64,000 bases of DNA from Rhodanobacter thiooxydans (GTDB lineage Bacteria; Pseudomonadota; Gammaproteobacteria; Xanthomonadales; Rhodanobacteraceae), in contig NZ_CP127409.1 in assembly GCF_030291135.1 (NCBI RefSeq), positions 62,001-126,000 on the forward strand. The letters are read 5' to 3'. The number at the start of each line of letters is the position of its first letter. Positions within the stretch are counted from its first letter, which is position 1. The position numbers and the translations under genes were made by a program. Positions 53,650-62,423 of the stretch are shown here, piece by piece. Under the pieces are notes generated by a model, which made no database searches, was not told the DNA's origin, and was given only the letters and a program-made list of their open reading frames with translations.

Positions 53650-54195
53650 CTACAGCAGCGCGTCCTGCGCCGGTGCATAACTCAGGTGCCCATCCACGAC
53701 GCGCGCCGGGGACGTGTACGGATGCACGGTCGCGTGCGCGGCGTCGATGATGTGGACCACCTCGATCCCGCGCAGCTTCAGCACGTCGGCGATGATCGAG
53801 CGGTGGCAACGCCACCACACCGCCTCGGCGCACATCATCGCCGTGCGCTTGTCCGCGGCCAGCTTGAGCAGTTCGGCAAGCCCGTCGGCGAACTCGGCCG
53901 TGGCGATGTAATCCGCATAACCCTGGAACGAGGCGTTGCGCCACGCCGTGTTCGGCGAACCCGGCTGCACCTTGCGCCGGCCGCCGAGCCTGGGTATCCA
54001 CCGGTAGGCGATGCCGCGCGCAGGCAGCGTGGCGGCCAGCGCGTCGCTGGCGAAATACGGGTAGCGGCGCGAACCGGGAAAGCGGCGCACGTCGGCGATC
54101 GCCTCGATGCGGTATTCGCCCAGCAGCCCAAGAAATTCCTGCAGCGTGCGGGTGGAGTGGCCGATCGTCCAGATCGTGGCGGGGTCGTCGGGCAT
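53650..54195 (-). CDS. DUF488 family protein
   Basis: 181 residues. IWTIGHSTRTLQEFLGLLGEYRIEAIADVRRFPGSRRYPYF is the N-terminal DUF488 hallmark, and MCAEAVWWRCHRSIIADVL the C-terminal one, with a conserved Cys/Trp-Arg-Cys-His cluster. The family lacks a proven function. Its start is 1 bp from the DUF2945 gene stop, forming a two-gene operon. Confidence 0.88.
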   Translation of the reverse strand: MPDDPATIWTIGHSTRTLQEFLGLLGEYRIEAIADVRRFPGSRRYPYFASDALAATLPARGIAYRWIPRLGGRRKVQPGSPNTAWRNASFQGYADYIATAEFADGLAELLKLAADKRTAMMCAEAVWWRCHRSIIADVLKLRGIEVVHIIDAAHATVHPYTSPARVVDGHLSYAPAQDALL

Positions 54196-54196
54196 C

Positions 54197-54409
54197 TCAG
54201 TCGATCTTGTGCAGCGCCGCGCCCTTGTGCATGGCGACGTGGTCGGTCTTGTCGCTCTGGATCTCGTACTGCGGATCGGCCTCGCTGCAATGGCGCAGGT
54301 GGCCCTTGTACTCGGTGTCGCGCGTATGCACCTTGGTGATCCGGCCGGTCACGTAACCCGCTTCCGAATTCCAGCGCACGTGGTCGCCGACTTTGAAGGG
54401 GTGGTTCAT
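54197..54409 (-). CDS. DUF2945 (hypervirulence-associated TUDOR) domain protein
   Basis: 70 residues, from ATG 54409 with GGAG before it. FKVGDHVRWNSEAGYVTGRITKVHTRDTEYKG and YEIQSDKTDHVAMHKGAALHKI are the family signature. These small proteins are predicted SH3/Tudor-like folds that may bind nucleic acid or protein. A damaged second copy lies just upstream on the same strand, and the frame is open right through both, so a fused longer product cannot be ruled out. Confidence 0.88.
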   Translation of the reverse strand: MNHPFKVGDHVRWNSEAGYVTGRITKVHTRDTEYKGHLRHCSEADPQYEIQSDKTDHVAMHKGAALHKID

Positions 54410-54529
54410 GGTGGCTCCTCGTTCGTTTCCACCGACCATTGACGCATATGTCGCGTCCACGCCGGGTGCAGGGAAGTTCCGTGCGGCTGCGGAACTTCCG
54501 GGCCCGGCTAGCTGGTGCGCACACCCTGT

Positions 54530-54721
54530 CGAAGATGCCCAGATAGGGGAGCCTGACACCGATCTTTTTGCGGATCGGCCTCGCGGCAGTGGCACGGGTG
54601 AGCCTTCGTACTCGATATCACGCTTATGCGCACCAGTGATCTGTCCACTCACGCGCCACACTTCGGAATTCCAGCGTATGCGATCTCTGATCTCGAAAAA
54701 AGGACGGAGGTAACCATCCAA
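54530..54721 (-). pseudogene. Frameshifted tandem copy of the DUF2945 gene
   Basis: The DNA aligns with the intact copy at 54197-54409 along most of its length (shared GCGGATCGGCCTCG and TTCCGAATTCCAGCG-like blocks). In translation it starts FEIRDRIRWNSEVWRVSGQITGAHKRDIEYEG, then loses the frame through one extra base near 54606-54608 (CCTTGTAC in the intact copy, CCTTCGTAC here). READPQ can be read on in the shifted frame. Confidence 0.75.
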
Positions 54722-54739
54722 AATTAATTACCTCCGTCC
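54702..54739. repeat. 12-bp inverted repeat GGACGGAGGTAA
   Basis: GGACGGAGGTAA (54702-54713) and TTACCTCCGTCC (54728-54739) pair perfectly around an AT-rich 14-base spacer. It marks the join between high-GC DNA (DUF2945) and the AT-richer lipoprotein patch, like the end of an inserted element. It could also act as a terminator for the lipoprotein gene. Confidence 0.7.
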
Positions 54740-54773
54740 CCTTTGATCACCCTTTGATCAGTGCCTTTGATCA
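54740..54773. repeat. Three CCTTTGATCA direct repeats
   Basis: The decamer CCTTTGATCA occurs at 54740, 54751 and 54764, the third overlapping the lipoprotein stop codon. Spacing is 11 and 13 bp. No known binding factor is assigned. Confidence 0.7.
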
Positions 54774-55718
54774 GAAGTCTCGTCTCGTGTCGTCCGCGTA
54801 CAAGATGCTATCAACGCGGAACTTGGCTCTCATATTCTTTAGATCGGTTGCCAGTACCCATTGATGCGAGTCAACAAACTTGTTGTAATCAAATCCAGAG
54901 CCGTTCTCTGTATATGTTTCGCCCGGCTTCATTGGCTTGTCAATCGTCCAATTAAGCGCGAATTTTTGTTCGCCAAACAAATCAGTTAAGATAAGAGTGC
55001 CCTTTATGGCACGAGTTGGTTTGTCTAAACCTATAGGATCAAACTGGATATTGAACCAGATATAATCCTGATAGTCCTGCGTTGCGAACCTCTTGCTCAA
55101 GAGAACTGGCTTGATAATTTCAAATTGAATCTTGTCGTTATCCGATGTTGCTGCTTCCGGATTTGTTGTAGGCGCGGCTTGACCGCTGGCTTCGGCCCGT
55201 GCATCGTCACGAGGTGTAACTGTGAGCGGGGCCAAGCCATACTTGGCGATCAGATACTGCTGCCTAAGTAGAGCAAGCGTATTCTGTTCGGTAGCCGTTT
55301 CCATTTGTGCCATTGCGCCAATGAGTCCACCACCCGCGCTGTCGGCCTTAACCTGCGCTGCAGCCGCCTTTGTTTCCTGTGCTGCAATCTCGCTTGCAAG
55401 TAAGTTGGCGCGTTCAGTATCTGGCTTGCTGGTGTTGACCTTGACGGTCATCGGCGCTCCGGACTCGATGGCCGAAATTCGTTGCTGTAATAGTGCTTTG
55501 TTGATTTGAAGTAATTGGACGCGTAGCGTAGTCAAAGCTTTAACCGCGCCACCGCTATATTGTGCATCTGTTGCGACCGCACTTGAGAGTGCAGTATCCG
55601 TTTCGCTTAGCTCATGAGTAAGCGATTTTACTTGGGCCTGTTGTTCGGGACTCAGAGACTTCGAACACGAGCCGAGTACAAGTATCAGCGATAGGCCAAC
55701 CAAACATTTGTAGAACAC
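54771..55718 (-). CDS. Orphan lipoprotein in AT-richer DNA
   Basis: 315 residues from a GTG at 55718 with AGGGGGAT upstream. Lipoprotein signal (V)FYKCLVGLSLILVLGSC (lipobox LGSC), then a helical Gln/Ala-rich part (about 22-130), a disordered Thr/Pro/Ala linker and a C-terminal beta domain (KIQFEIIKPVLLSKRFATQDYQDYIWFNIQFDPIGLDKPTRAIKGTL...). Base and codon use are clearly more AT-rich than in its neighbours, suggesting recent acquisition. I do not recognise the family. Confidence 0.75.
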   Translation of the reverse strand: MFYKCLVGLSLILVLGSCSKSLSPEQQAQVKSLTHELSETDTALSSAVATDAQYSGGAVKALTTLRVQLLQINKALLQQRISAIESGAPMTVKVNTSKPDTERANLLASEIAAQETKAAAAQVKADSAGGGLIGAMAQMETATEQNTLALLRQQYLIAKYGLAPLTVTPRDDARAEASGQAAPTTNPEAATSDNDKIQFEIIKPVLLSKRFATQDYQDYIWFNIQFDPIGLDKPTRAIKGTLILTDLFGEQKFALNWTIDKPMKPGETYTENGSGFDYNKFVDSHQWVLATDLKNMRAKFRVDSILYADDTRRDF

Positions 55719-56099
55719 GATTAATCCCCCTGATAATGAAATACGATCTTGCGGCTCCGGCGCACCTAACGTAGATAAATCAGTGGGTTTCTGCTTGCGC
55801 GGCCACTGATTCGCTGGATATGAAGACAGATTGAATAAGTCATAAGCTTCCCCTACAAGCGTTGTGAATTGGCACGCGCTTGCTTGGCCTCGGGGTGGAG
55901 CGCATGAACTGGATACTCGGCTTTTGATCGTTAGTCGTCAAGCGGAGTGGGGCTTGTATAAATTCAATCTGCTGCATTGGTGCACGGGGTTGCTTCGCTG
56001 CGCGGCGAACTGATCGAGATGTCCGTTCTCGGTACCCATAAGTCGCGGTAATAGAAATTGTCGCTCTGGCTTGCCTGCAGGGTTTGACGATGGCTGCAC
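55719..56099. other. AT-richer non-coding region
   Basis: 381 bp upstream of the lipoprotein gene and downstream of the LytTR regulator stop. It shares the lower GC of the lipoprotein gene. An 87-codon minus-strand frame (55840-56103) lacks a ribosome site and family likeness. No repeat or RNA motif is clear. It probably holds the lipoprotein promoter. Confidence 0.45.
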
Positions 56100-56804
56100 T
56101 CATCCCAGCCGCAGCAACTTCCTTACCGCCGGCAAATTACGCCGGCTGATTTCGGGATTGAGCTCGCTGCCGTCGAGGCGGGCCAGCACGCGGCCGTCGG
56201 CGAGGGTTTTCAGGCCGAGCAGGCGCGGTGGGGGGACGAGGCAGTTGCGGTGCAGGCGGACCAGCTGGTCGGGGTAGGTTTCTTCCAGCTGGCGCAACGA
56301 ATCCTCGATCAGCAGTTCGCCGCGGCGGTGTTGCACCACCACGTATTTCTCGTCGGCGAGCAGGCAGATCACTTCGTCCAGTGCGATACGCACCTGTTCG
56401 CCGCGCAGCCGGCCGCTCAGGTACGCGGCCGGTTCGCGCGGGGTGTCGGCGAGACGGCGTTGCGCGCGCTGCAGCGCGTCGCGCAGGCGTTCCAGCCGCA
56501 CCGGCTTGAGCAGGTAGTCGACCGCGCCCAGCTCGAACGCCTTCAGCGCGTGCGCTTCGTAGGCGGTGCAGAAGATCACCTGCGGCCGAGTGCGGCCGGC
56601 CAGGCGCTGCGCCAACGCCACGCCGTCGGTGCCGGGCATGTTGATGTCCAGCAGCAGCGCGTCCGGCTGTAGTTCGTCGAGTGCAGCCAGCGCAGCCTCG
56701 CCGTCGCCGACGTTGCCGACGACTTCCATGCCGGCGCATTCGCCCAGCAGCGCGGCCAGGCGAGCGCGCGCCAGCGGTTCGTCGTCGACCACCAGCACGC
56801 GCAT
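56100..56804 (-). CDS. LytTR-family response regulator (AlgR-like)
   Basis: 234 residues. Receiver domain with phospho-acceptor Asp in DALLLDINMPGTDG (near residue 54) and Lys in YLLKPVRLERL; then a LytTR DNA-binding domain (ICLLADEKYVVVQHRRGELLIEDSLRQLEETYPDQLVRLHRNCLVPPPRLLGL). Similar to AlgR. The ATG overlaps the kinase stop (TGATG), so the two are translated together. Confidence 0.93.
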   Translation of the reverse strand: MRVLVVDDEPLARARLAALLGECAGMEVVGNVGDGEAALAALDELQPDALLLDINMPGTDGVALAQRLAGRTRPQVIFCTAYEAHALKAFELGAVDYLLKPVRLERLRDALQRAQRRLADTPREPAAYLSGRLRGEQVRIALDEVICLLADEKYVVVQHRRGELLIEDSLRQLEETYPDQLVRLHRNCLVPPPRLLGLKTLADGRVLARLDGSELNPEISRRNLPAVRKLLRLG

Positions 56805-57856
56805 CAGGCCGACCCTCGCGGCAGTTGCAGCTGCACCACGAAGTGTTCGCCCTGCGCGCCGGCCTGCACTTTCGCCAGCGGCCCGTAGCGGTAGGCGACG
56901 CGCCGGCGCACGCTGTCCAGGCCATGGCCGTTGCCGGCGGCAGGTGGGTTGGCCGGCAGCGGGTTGATGATCTCGATGCGCACGCCGTTGCCGTCGCGCC
57001 AGCCGCGCAGGCTCATCTCGCCGCCTTCGCGCAGCGGCTGGATGCCGTGGCGCACCGCGTTCTCCACCAGCGGCTGCAGCAGCAGGCGCGGCAGCGGGAA
57101 ATCCCGCGGCAGCTCGTCCAGTTCGCGACGCACGCGCAGGCGCGCGCCCAGGCGCAGCTGCTCGATCGCCAGGTAGCGTTCGACCAGCGCCAACTCCTCG
57201 CCTAGCGTGCCGTCGGCACTGTCGTGCTGGCCCAGCGCGGCGCGGAACAGTTCGGAGAGGTCTTCCACCGTGCGCTCGGCGGCGTCGGGGTCGACCCGGA
57301 TCAGCGCGGCCACGGTGTTCATGCTGTTGAACAGGAAGTGCGGGCGGATGCGCGCCTGCAGCGCCTCGACCTGGGCGCGGGCGACCGCGGCCAGCCGCGC
57401 CTGCCACTGCGCCAGCACGTAGAAGTAACGCAGCATCGCGGCGCCGAGCAGGGCGGCGATCAGCACGTTGTCGCGCGCGAACACGGGCAGGCTGCCGCGC
57501 ACCAGGTACATCTGCAGTACGCCATCGAACCAGTGTGCCGCGATGCTGCCGGCCAGCACCAGCAGCAGGATCAGCAGCCAGGCGCCGACATACGGCAGGT
57601 GCCCGGGCAGGCGCTGCAGCCAGGGGCGCAGTGCGCACAAGGTCACCGCCACCACCATGCCCAGCAGGGTCGTGAACAGCATGCCGACGCTGTAGGCGGA
57701 CCAGTCACGCGGCTCGTCGTGCGCCAGCCACATCACGGTCACCGTCAGCGCGCCCACCACGAGCAGCGCGAACAGCGCCGGCAGCTGGCAGAAATCCGGT
57801 AGTGGGCTTTGCTCGGTACGGCCGCGCAGGCCGCGCTTGGGCGTGGGTTCGCGCAT
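56804..57856 (-). CDS. LytS/AlgZ-type sensor histidine kinase
   Basis: 350 residues from ATG 57856. Four helices in the N-terminal half (LFALLVVGALTVTVMWLA and others), then the His_kinase domain with LQARIRPHFLFNSMNTVAALIRVDP (phospho-acceptor His) and PRLLLQPLVENAVRHGIQPL, ending with a degenerate ATPase (GNGHGLDSVRRRVAYRYG). It is partner of the LytTR regulator. In Pseudomonas the AlgZ/FimS-AlgR pair controls type IV pili and exopolysaccharide; the target here is unknown. Confidence 0.92.
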   Translation of the reverse strand: MREPTPKRGLRGRTEQSPLPDFCQLPALFALLVVGALTVTVMWLAHDEPRDWSAYSVGMLFTTLLGMVVAVTLCALRPWLQRLPGHLPYVGAWLLILLLVLAGSIAAHWFDGVLQMYLVRGSLPVFARDNVLIAALLGAAMLRYFYVLAQWQARLAAVARAQVEALQARIRPHFLFNSMNTVAALIRVDPDAAERTVEDLSELFRAALGQHDSADGTLGEELALVERYLAIEQLRLGARLRVRRELDELPRDFPLPRLLLQPLVENAVRHGIQPLREGGEMSLRGWRDGNGVRIEIINPLPANPPAAGNGHGLDSVRRRVAYRYGPLAKVQAGAQGEHFVVQLQLPRGSA

Positions 57857-57885
57857 GCGGCAAGTATGCCGCAGCACAGGTGCAG

Positions 57886-58548
57886 TTACGCCAGGCGCAG
57901 GCCCAGCCAGTGACGCAGGTCGTCGATCTCTTCGGCGCAGACGGCGTGGGCCATCGGGTAGGTATGCCATTCCACCGCATGGCCCAGCGCCTGCAGCGTG
58001 TCGCGCGAGTCGGTGCCACGCTGCAGCACCACCACCGGATCGGCTGTGCCGTGGCCCCAGAAGATCGGCGTGGCCACGTTCGCCGCGCTGCGCTCGGCAG
58101 CGAGCGTGGCCGAGATCGGCAGGTAGGTCGACAGCGCGATGATGCCGGCCAGCTTTTGCGCATGGCGCAGGCCGGCGGCCAGGGCGATCGCACCGCCCTG
58201 CGAGAAGCCGGCGAGGATGATCCGCTCGCTCGGCACGCCGCGCTCGTGCTCGCGCGCGATCAGCGTCTCCACCGCGGCGATCGAGGTGCGGATGCCGGCC
58301 TCGTCCTGCCGTGCGCGCGCATCGAAGCCGATGATGTCGTACCACGCGCGCATCGACATGCCGTTGTTGATCGTCACCGGCCGCACCGGCGCATGCGGAA
58401 ACACGAAGCGCAGCGCCGGCCACGCCGGATCGACCAGCTCCGGCACGATCGGCGCGAAGTCGTTGCCGTCCGCACCGAGGCCGTGCAGCCAGAGGATGCT
58501 GTGGCGGGGCGAGGAGCCGGTTTCGCGTTCGACGGTGGGCAGGGGCAT
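57886..58548 (-). CDS. Alpha/beta-hydrolase carboxylesterase (phospholipase/carboxylesterase family)
   Basis: 220 residues from ATG 58548. Oxyanion-hole segment ILWLHGLGADGNDF, nucleophile elbow ILAGFSQGGAIALAAGLRHA (Ser), Asp in GHGTADPVV and His in YPMAHAVC. It matches P. fluorescens carboxylesterase EstB-type enzymes of this family, which hydrolyse short acyl esters. There is no signal peptide. It lies upstream of the kinase gene by 29 bp, on the same strand. Confidence 0.93.
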   Translation of the reverse strand: MPLPTVERETGSSPRHSILWLHGLGADGNDFAPIVPELVDPAWPALRFVFPHAPVRPVTINNGMSMRAWYDIIGFDARARQDEAGIRTSIAAVETLIAREHERGVPSERIILAGFSQGGAIALAAGLRHAQKLAGIIALSTYLPISATLAAERSAANVATPIFWGHGTADPVVVLQRGTDSRDTLQALGHAVEWHTYPMAHAVCAEEIDDLRHWLGLRLA

Positions 58549-58564
58549 GCGGTGCTCGGTGGGG

Positions 58565-59332
58565 TCAGGGGGCGCTGATGATAGTGGCGACGGCATGTGG
58601 CTGCAGCGGACTGTCCAGTGCAACCTCCTGCTCCGATGGCAGCGGGATGTCGGGCTGGGCGGTCTTCGCGCCCGCTGTCGCGGCGTCCATGTGCGCGGCT
58701 TCGCGCAGGATCCGGATTTGTTGCGCGGTGTACGTCTGGCCATTGATGGTAAAGGTGAACGGCATGCGCAGTCGCGTTGCCACGGGGTGGCCATCGACCT
58801 GCTCCGGGATGGCATGCCACTGTTTGGCGGCCGTCAGTACGGCAACCTTGAACGACGGCAGCACAGGCCAGTCCGCAAACTTGTTGCTCACTTTCATGTC
58901 GGTCAAATGGCCGTCGGGTTGCACGGTGGCTTCGAGGATGAGGAGCGCCGCCTGACGTCTGCGCAACGCGTCTTCAGGGTATCGCGGCGGTGTCCGGTTG
59001 ACGATGCGGGGGCCGTTGCCCATGAAGCTGATGCGCAGATCGTATTGGCCGCTCGCGTTTGGCGATGCCTGCAGTTTGGTGTAGACGAAGGTGTGCGCCG
59101 GTACCGATCGGCCGCCGAGTGTCGCCGGCACGAACTGCCACTGTTTCACCGCGGAAGACAGCACGGCGGCGATCGATGCAGGCACGTCAGGGGCGACCTG
59201 GGTGGCAGTAATGTGCCCAGTTGCATCCACGTCGACGCCAACGGCAAAAATCTGTTCGCGCTCATCGGCAGCGTGCGCCGGCAAGACGCAGACCAGCGCG
59301 AGCAAGGCGGCGCTGAGCATGGCAGTTTTCAT
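58565..59332 (-). CDS. Secreted TonB_C-like domain protein, copy 1
   Basis: 255 residues from ATG 59332. Signal peptide MKTAMLSAALLALVCVLPAHA. Two TonB-C-terminal-like modules follow: QIFAVGVDVDATGHITATQVAPDVPASIAAVLSSAVKQWQFVP and PRYPEDALRRRQAALLILEATVQPDGHLTDMKVSNKFADWP, the YP..A....G...L...V.PDG pattern of TonB C-termini, but without a membrane anchor or Pro-rich spacer. Probably periplasmic; function unknown. It is a paralogue of the next gene. Confidence 0.8.
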   Translation of the reverse strand: MKTAMLSAALLALVCVLPAHAADEREQIFAVGVDVDATGHITATQVAPDVPASIAAVLSSAVKQWQFVPATLGGRSVPAHTFVYTKLQASPNASGQYDLRISFMGNGPRIVNRTPPRYPEDALRRRQAALLILEATVQPDGHLTDMKVSNKFADWPVLPSFKVAVLTAAKQWHAIPEQVDGHPVATRLRMPFTFTINGQTYTAQQIRILREAAHMDAATAGAKTAQPDIPLPSEQEVALDSPLQPHAVATIISAP

Positions 59333-59416
59333 CGGATCCCCTCCCAAGGCATCGCCAGCGCCCCCGCGCTGCGCGAGCGAACAGCATGCCGCACACGCGG
59401 CGCGGGGAACAGGATA

Positions 59417-60175
59417 TCAGGGCGCTCGGATGATCGTGGCCGCGGTGTCCGGTTTCAGCGGACTGTCCAGCGCCAGTGTCTGGTCCGGAGGCAGCGGGAT
59501 GCCGGGCTGGGCGTCGTCGGTGGTTTCCTGGCGCGCGGCGTTGTTCAGGATGCGGGTCTGCTTTGCGGTGAAGATCGGTTCGCTCAAGGTGAAGGACACC
59601 GAAAGATGCATACGGGTTGCCACGGGTTGGCCGTCGACTTGTTCCGGTATCGCGTGCCATTGCCTGGCGGCTGCCAATACAGATTTGATGAATGAGGAGC
59701 GCAATGGCCAGTCGTCGAAGCGGCTGTGCGCCGACAAGTCGCCGAGACTGCCATCCGGTCGCACGATGGCATCCAGTACGACAAAGGCGCATTCGCGTGC
59801 GTGAACGGCGTCCATGGGGTAGCGCGGCTGGATGTTCTGTTGCAGCATCCTGGGGCCGTTGCCCTCGAAGCTGATGCGCAGGCTGTAGCCGCCGTGGGTA
59901 TCGGGGATGGCCTTGAGCTTGGTGTAGACGAAGGTATGCGCTGGTACCGGCTGGTCATTGTGCCGGGCCGGCACGAAGTGCCACTGCTTCACTGCGGCCG
60001 ACAACACGCTCCCGATCGATGCAGGCACGTCTGCATCGAGTTGGGTGGCGGTGATGCGACCGGTGGCGTCCACGTCGGCACCAATCCTGTAGATCTGTTC
60101 GCGCGTTTCGGCAGCGTGCGCCGGCAAGACGCAGGCCAGCGCCAGCAGGGCGGCGCTGAGCAGGGCAGTTTTCAT
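59417..60175 (-). CDS. Secreted TonB_C-like domain protein, copy 2
   Basis: 252 residues from ATG 60175. Signal peptide MKTALLSAALLALACVLPAHA is almost identical to that of copy 1, and the rest keeps the same plan (QIYRIGADVDATGRITATQLDADVPASIGSVLSAAVKQWHFVP; PRYPMDAVHARECAFVVLDAIVRPDGSLGDLS). The upstream DNA is repeated as well (shared AGCGCCCCCGCG and GCGGGGAACAG blocks), so the duplication includes the promoter. Clearly a tandem gene duplication. Confidence 0.8.
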   Translation of the reverse strand: MKTALLSAALLALACVLPAHAAETREQIYRIGADVDATGRITATQLDADVPASIGSVLSAAVKQWHFVPARHNDQPVPAHTFVYTKLKAIPDTHGGYSLRISFEGNGPRMLQQNIQPRYPMDAVHARECAFVVLDAIVRPDGSLGDLSAHSRFDDWPLRSSFIKSVLAAARQWHAIPEQVDGQPVATRMHLSVSFTLSEPIFTAKQTRILNNAARQETTDDAQPGIPLPPDQTLALDSPLKPDTAATIIRAP

Positions 60176-60260
60176 CGGATCCTCTCCCCGGTCGTCGCCG
60201 GCGCCCCCGCGCCGCACGTGTGGCCAGCATGCTGCACATGCGGCGTGGGGAACAGTGCCG

Positions 60261-62423
60261 TCACGGCGCCGTGCGCAACCCCAGCTCGTGCGCGAAGAAC
60301 GTCAGCCCGATCGCGGTATCACCGACGCGCTGGCTGAACGGGGCGCCGATGCCGTGGCCGGCGTTCATGCGGGTCAGCAGTAGGATCGGCTGGGTCGACG
60401 AGGTGGCATTCTGCAGCGCAGCGGCGAACTTGCGCGATTGCCACGGCGCCACGCGCGGGTCGTTCTCGCCGGTGGTGAGCAGCACCGCCGGGTAGGCGGT
60501 GTTCGCCTGCACGTGCTGCAGCGGCGAGTAGGCCAGGGTGGCCTTGAACTGGGCCGGGTCGGCGATGCTGCCGTATTCGGGGATGTTGTACGGGCCGTTG
60601 GCGAAATCGGTCTCGTGCCGCAGCATGTCGTAGATGCCCACGCGCGCCACCACCGCGCGGTAGTCGCCGAGGTGCTGCACGATCTGCGAGCCCATCAGCA
60701 GGCCGCCGTTGCTGCCGCCGAGGATGCCGAGGTGGGCGCGGTCGGTCCAGCGCGCGTGGATCAGCGCCAGCGCCGCGGCGTGGAAGTCGTCGAACACATT
60801 CTGCTTGTCGAGCTTCTGGCCCTGCGCGTGCCAGGCCTGGCCGTTCTCGTTGCCGCCGCGGATGTTGGCGTAGGCGAGCACGCCGCCGCGTTCCAGCCAG
60901 GCCAGGTTCGGACCGATGAAGCCGGGTTTCACCGGCAGGTCAAAACCGCCGTAGCTGTACAGGATGGTGGGCCGCTTGCCGTTCGCCGTGGTGCCGGGCA
61001 GCGACAGCACGGTTACCGGGATCCTGGTGCCGTCCTTCGAGCGGCCGTCGATGCGCTGCGCGACCACCTTCGAATAGTCGGCGGCAGGCTTGACCTCGAA
61101 TACGGTCTTCAGCGTGCCGCTGGTGCCGTCGTATTCGGCCCAGCGCGCGGGCGTGGTCCAGCCGCTGTAGCTGATCAGCGCCTTCGGCTGGCCGGATTCG
61201 GAGGCGATGTCACCGATGCCGATGCCGTGTTCCGGCAGCGGCAGGCGGCGCACGAATTTCGCGCCGGCGCCGTACTGCTCGACCCACCAGTCCGGACCCC
61301 AGCTGCGCACCACCAGGAAGCCGTCGCCGAGCGGGGCGATCTGCTGGATCGCACCCTCGCGCTCGGCCAGCACCGGCACCGCCTTGTCGTCTTCGCCGAT
61401 GGCCACGACCTTGCCGCGCGGCGCATCGCGGAACGCGGCGGCGTATAGACGTCCATTCACCCAGGCGGCGGTGCGCACGTTGGCGCCGCGGTCGAGCACG
61501 CGAGTGAAGCGATCGCCATGCTGCAGGAACACCTCGGCCGGGCCGCCGTCACCGTCGTAGGCGAGCACCGCAGCCTGTGCCGTGGCCGGCGAGTTCACCA
61601 GCACGTATTCGGCGGTTTTCGCGTAGCCCTGGCCGAACACCACGCGATCTACTGCGGCGGCCTCGCCGAGCGCGTGGTGCACCAGCGTGGCGTGGAACTG
61701 TTCCACTTCCTGGCCGGCTGCCGGCGGCGCGAAGCGCACGTAGCTGAAGCCACGCTCGTCGGCGTCCCAGGCCAGGCCCTGCGGCGTGGTGCCGCCGCCA
61801 GCCCAGGGCAGGGTGTCGGGCAGGGTCTTGCCGCTGGCCACGTCGAGCACGCGGATGGTGGTCAGTTCGCTGCCGCCCTCGGCGGTGCCGTAGGCGAGGT
61901 AGCGCCCGTGCGGCGACGGCCAGTAGGCGGTGATCGCGGTGCCGCCGTGGTCGGCGTTCGGGTCCACCAGCACCTTCGCCGCACCATCCGGCCACGCCTG
62001 CGCGATCAGCACCGGCTGGGGTTGCGGCGGGGTCTGCTGCAGGTAGAACAGCGTGCCGCCGGCCAGCATCGGGCCGGAGCGTGTGGTCGAGGTGATCGCC
62101 AGCTGCTGCACCCGCGCGGTGAGCGCCTTGCCCTGCGGCATCGCGGCCATGGCCGCCTCGGTGTACGCATTCTGCGCGGTTATCCATTGCCGCACCGCCG
62201 GGTCGGCGGGGTTCTCCAGCCAGCGGTACGGATCGGCGACGCTGACGCCGTGGAACTCGCTGGACGCGGCCTGCCGCGGCGTGGGCGGGGGCAACGGCTG
62301 CGATTCGCCGATCAGCGCCAGCTCGCGCGGCGGCTTCGTCGACGGATTCACGGGCGGCAGCTGGGCTGCGATGGTGGCGCCGGCGGCGAGCAGCAGGGTG
62401 GCGGCGAGAGGCGCGAGGCGCAT
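60261..62423 (-). CDS. Prolyl oligopeptidase (S9A family), exported
   Basis: 720 residues. Signal peptide MRLAPLAATLLLAAGATIAA; propeller opening DPYRWLENPADPAVRQWITAQN, then the hydrolase domain with nucleophile elbow LGILGGSNGGLLMG (Ser), Asp in TGENDPRVAPWQS and His in MNAGHGIG. It cleaves proline-containing peptides in the periplasm. The start at ATG 62423 gives the full signal peptide. It is divergent from another S9 peptidase gene (148-bp gap). Confidence 0.94.
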   Translation of the reverse strand: MRLAPLAATLLLAAGATIAAQLPPVNPSTKPPRELALIGESQPLPPPTPRQAASSEFHGVSVADPYRWLENPADPAVRQWITAQNAYTEAAMAAMPQGKALTARVQQLAITSTTRSGPMLAGGTLFYLQQTPPQPQPVLIAQAWPDGAAKVLVDPNADHGGTAITAYWPSPHGRYLAYGTAEGGSELTTIRVLDVASGKTLPDTLPWAGGGTTPQGLAWDADERGFSYVRFAPPAAGQEVEQFHATLVHHALGEAAAVDRVVFGQGYAKTAEYVLVNSPATAQAAVLAYDGDGGPAEVFLQHGDRFTRVLDRGANVRTAAWVNGRLYAAAFRDAPRGKVVAIGEDDKAVPVLAEREGAIQQIAPLGDGFLVVRSWGPDWWVEQYGAGAKFVRRLPLPEHGIGIGDIASESGQPKALISYSGWTTPARWAEYDGTSGTLKTVFEVKPAADYSKVVAQRIDGRSKDGTRIPVTVLSLPGTTANGKRPTILYSYGGFDLPVKPGFIGPNLAWLERGGVLAYANIRGGNENGQAWHAQGQKLDKQNVFDDFHAAALALIHARWTDRAHLGILGGSNGGLLMGSQIVQHLGDYRAVVARVGIYDMLRHETDFANGPYNIPEYGSIADPAQFKATLAYSPLQHVQANTAYPAVLLTTGENDPRVAPWQSRKFAAALQNATSSTQPILLLTRMNAGHGIGAPFSQRVGDTAIGLTFFAHELGLRTAP

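Noticed and set aside
55840-56103. 87-codon minus-strand frame in the AT-richer gap.
   Set aside because: It overlaps the regulator stop, has no ribosome site and resembles nothing known.
56804-58423. A longer kinase frame running through the esterase gene.
   Set aside because: The extension past 57856 is a shadow of the esterase gene; ATG 57856 gives the expected kinase N-terminus.
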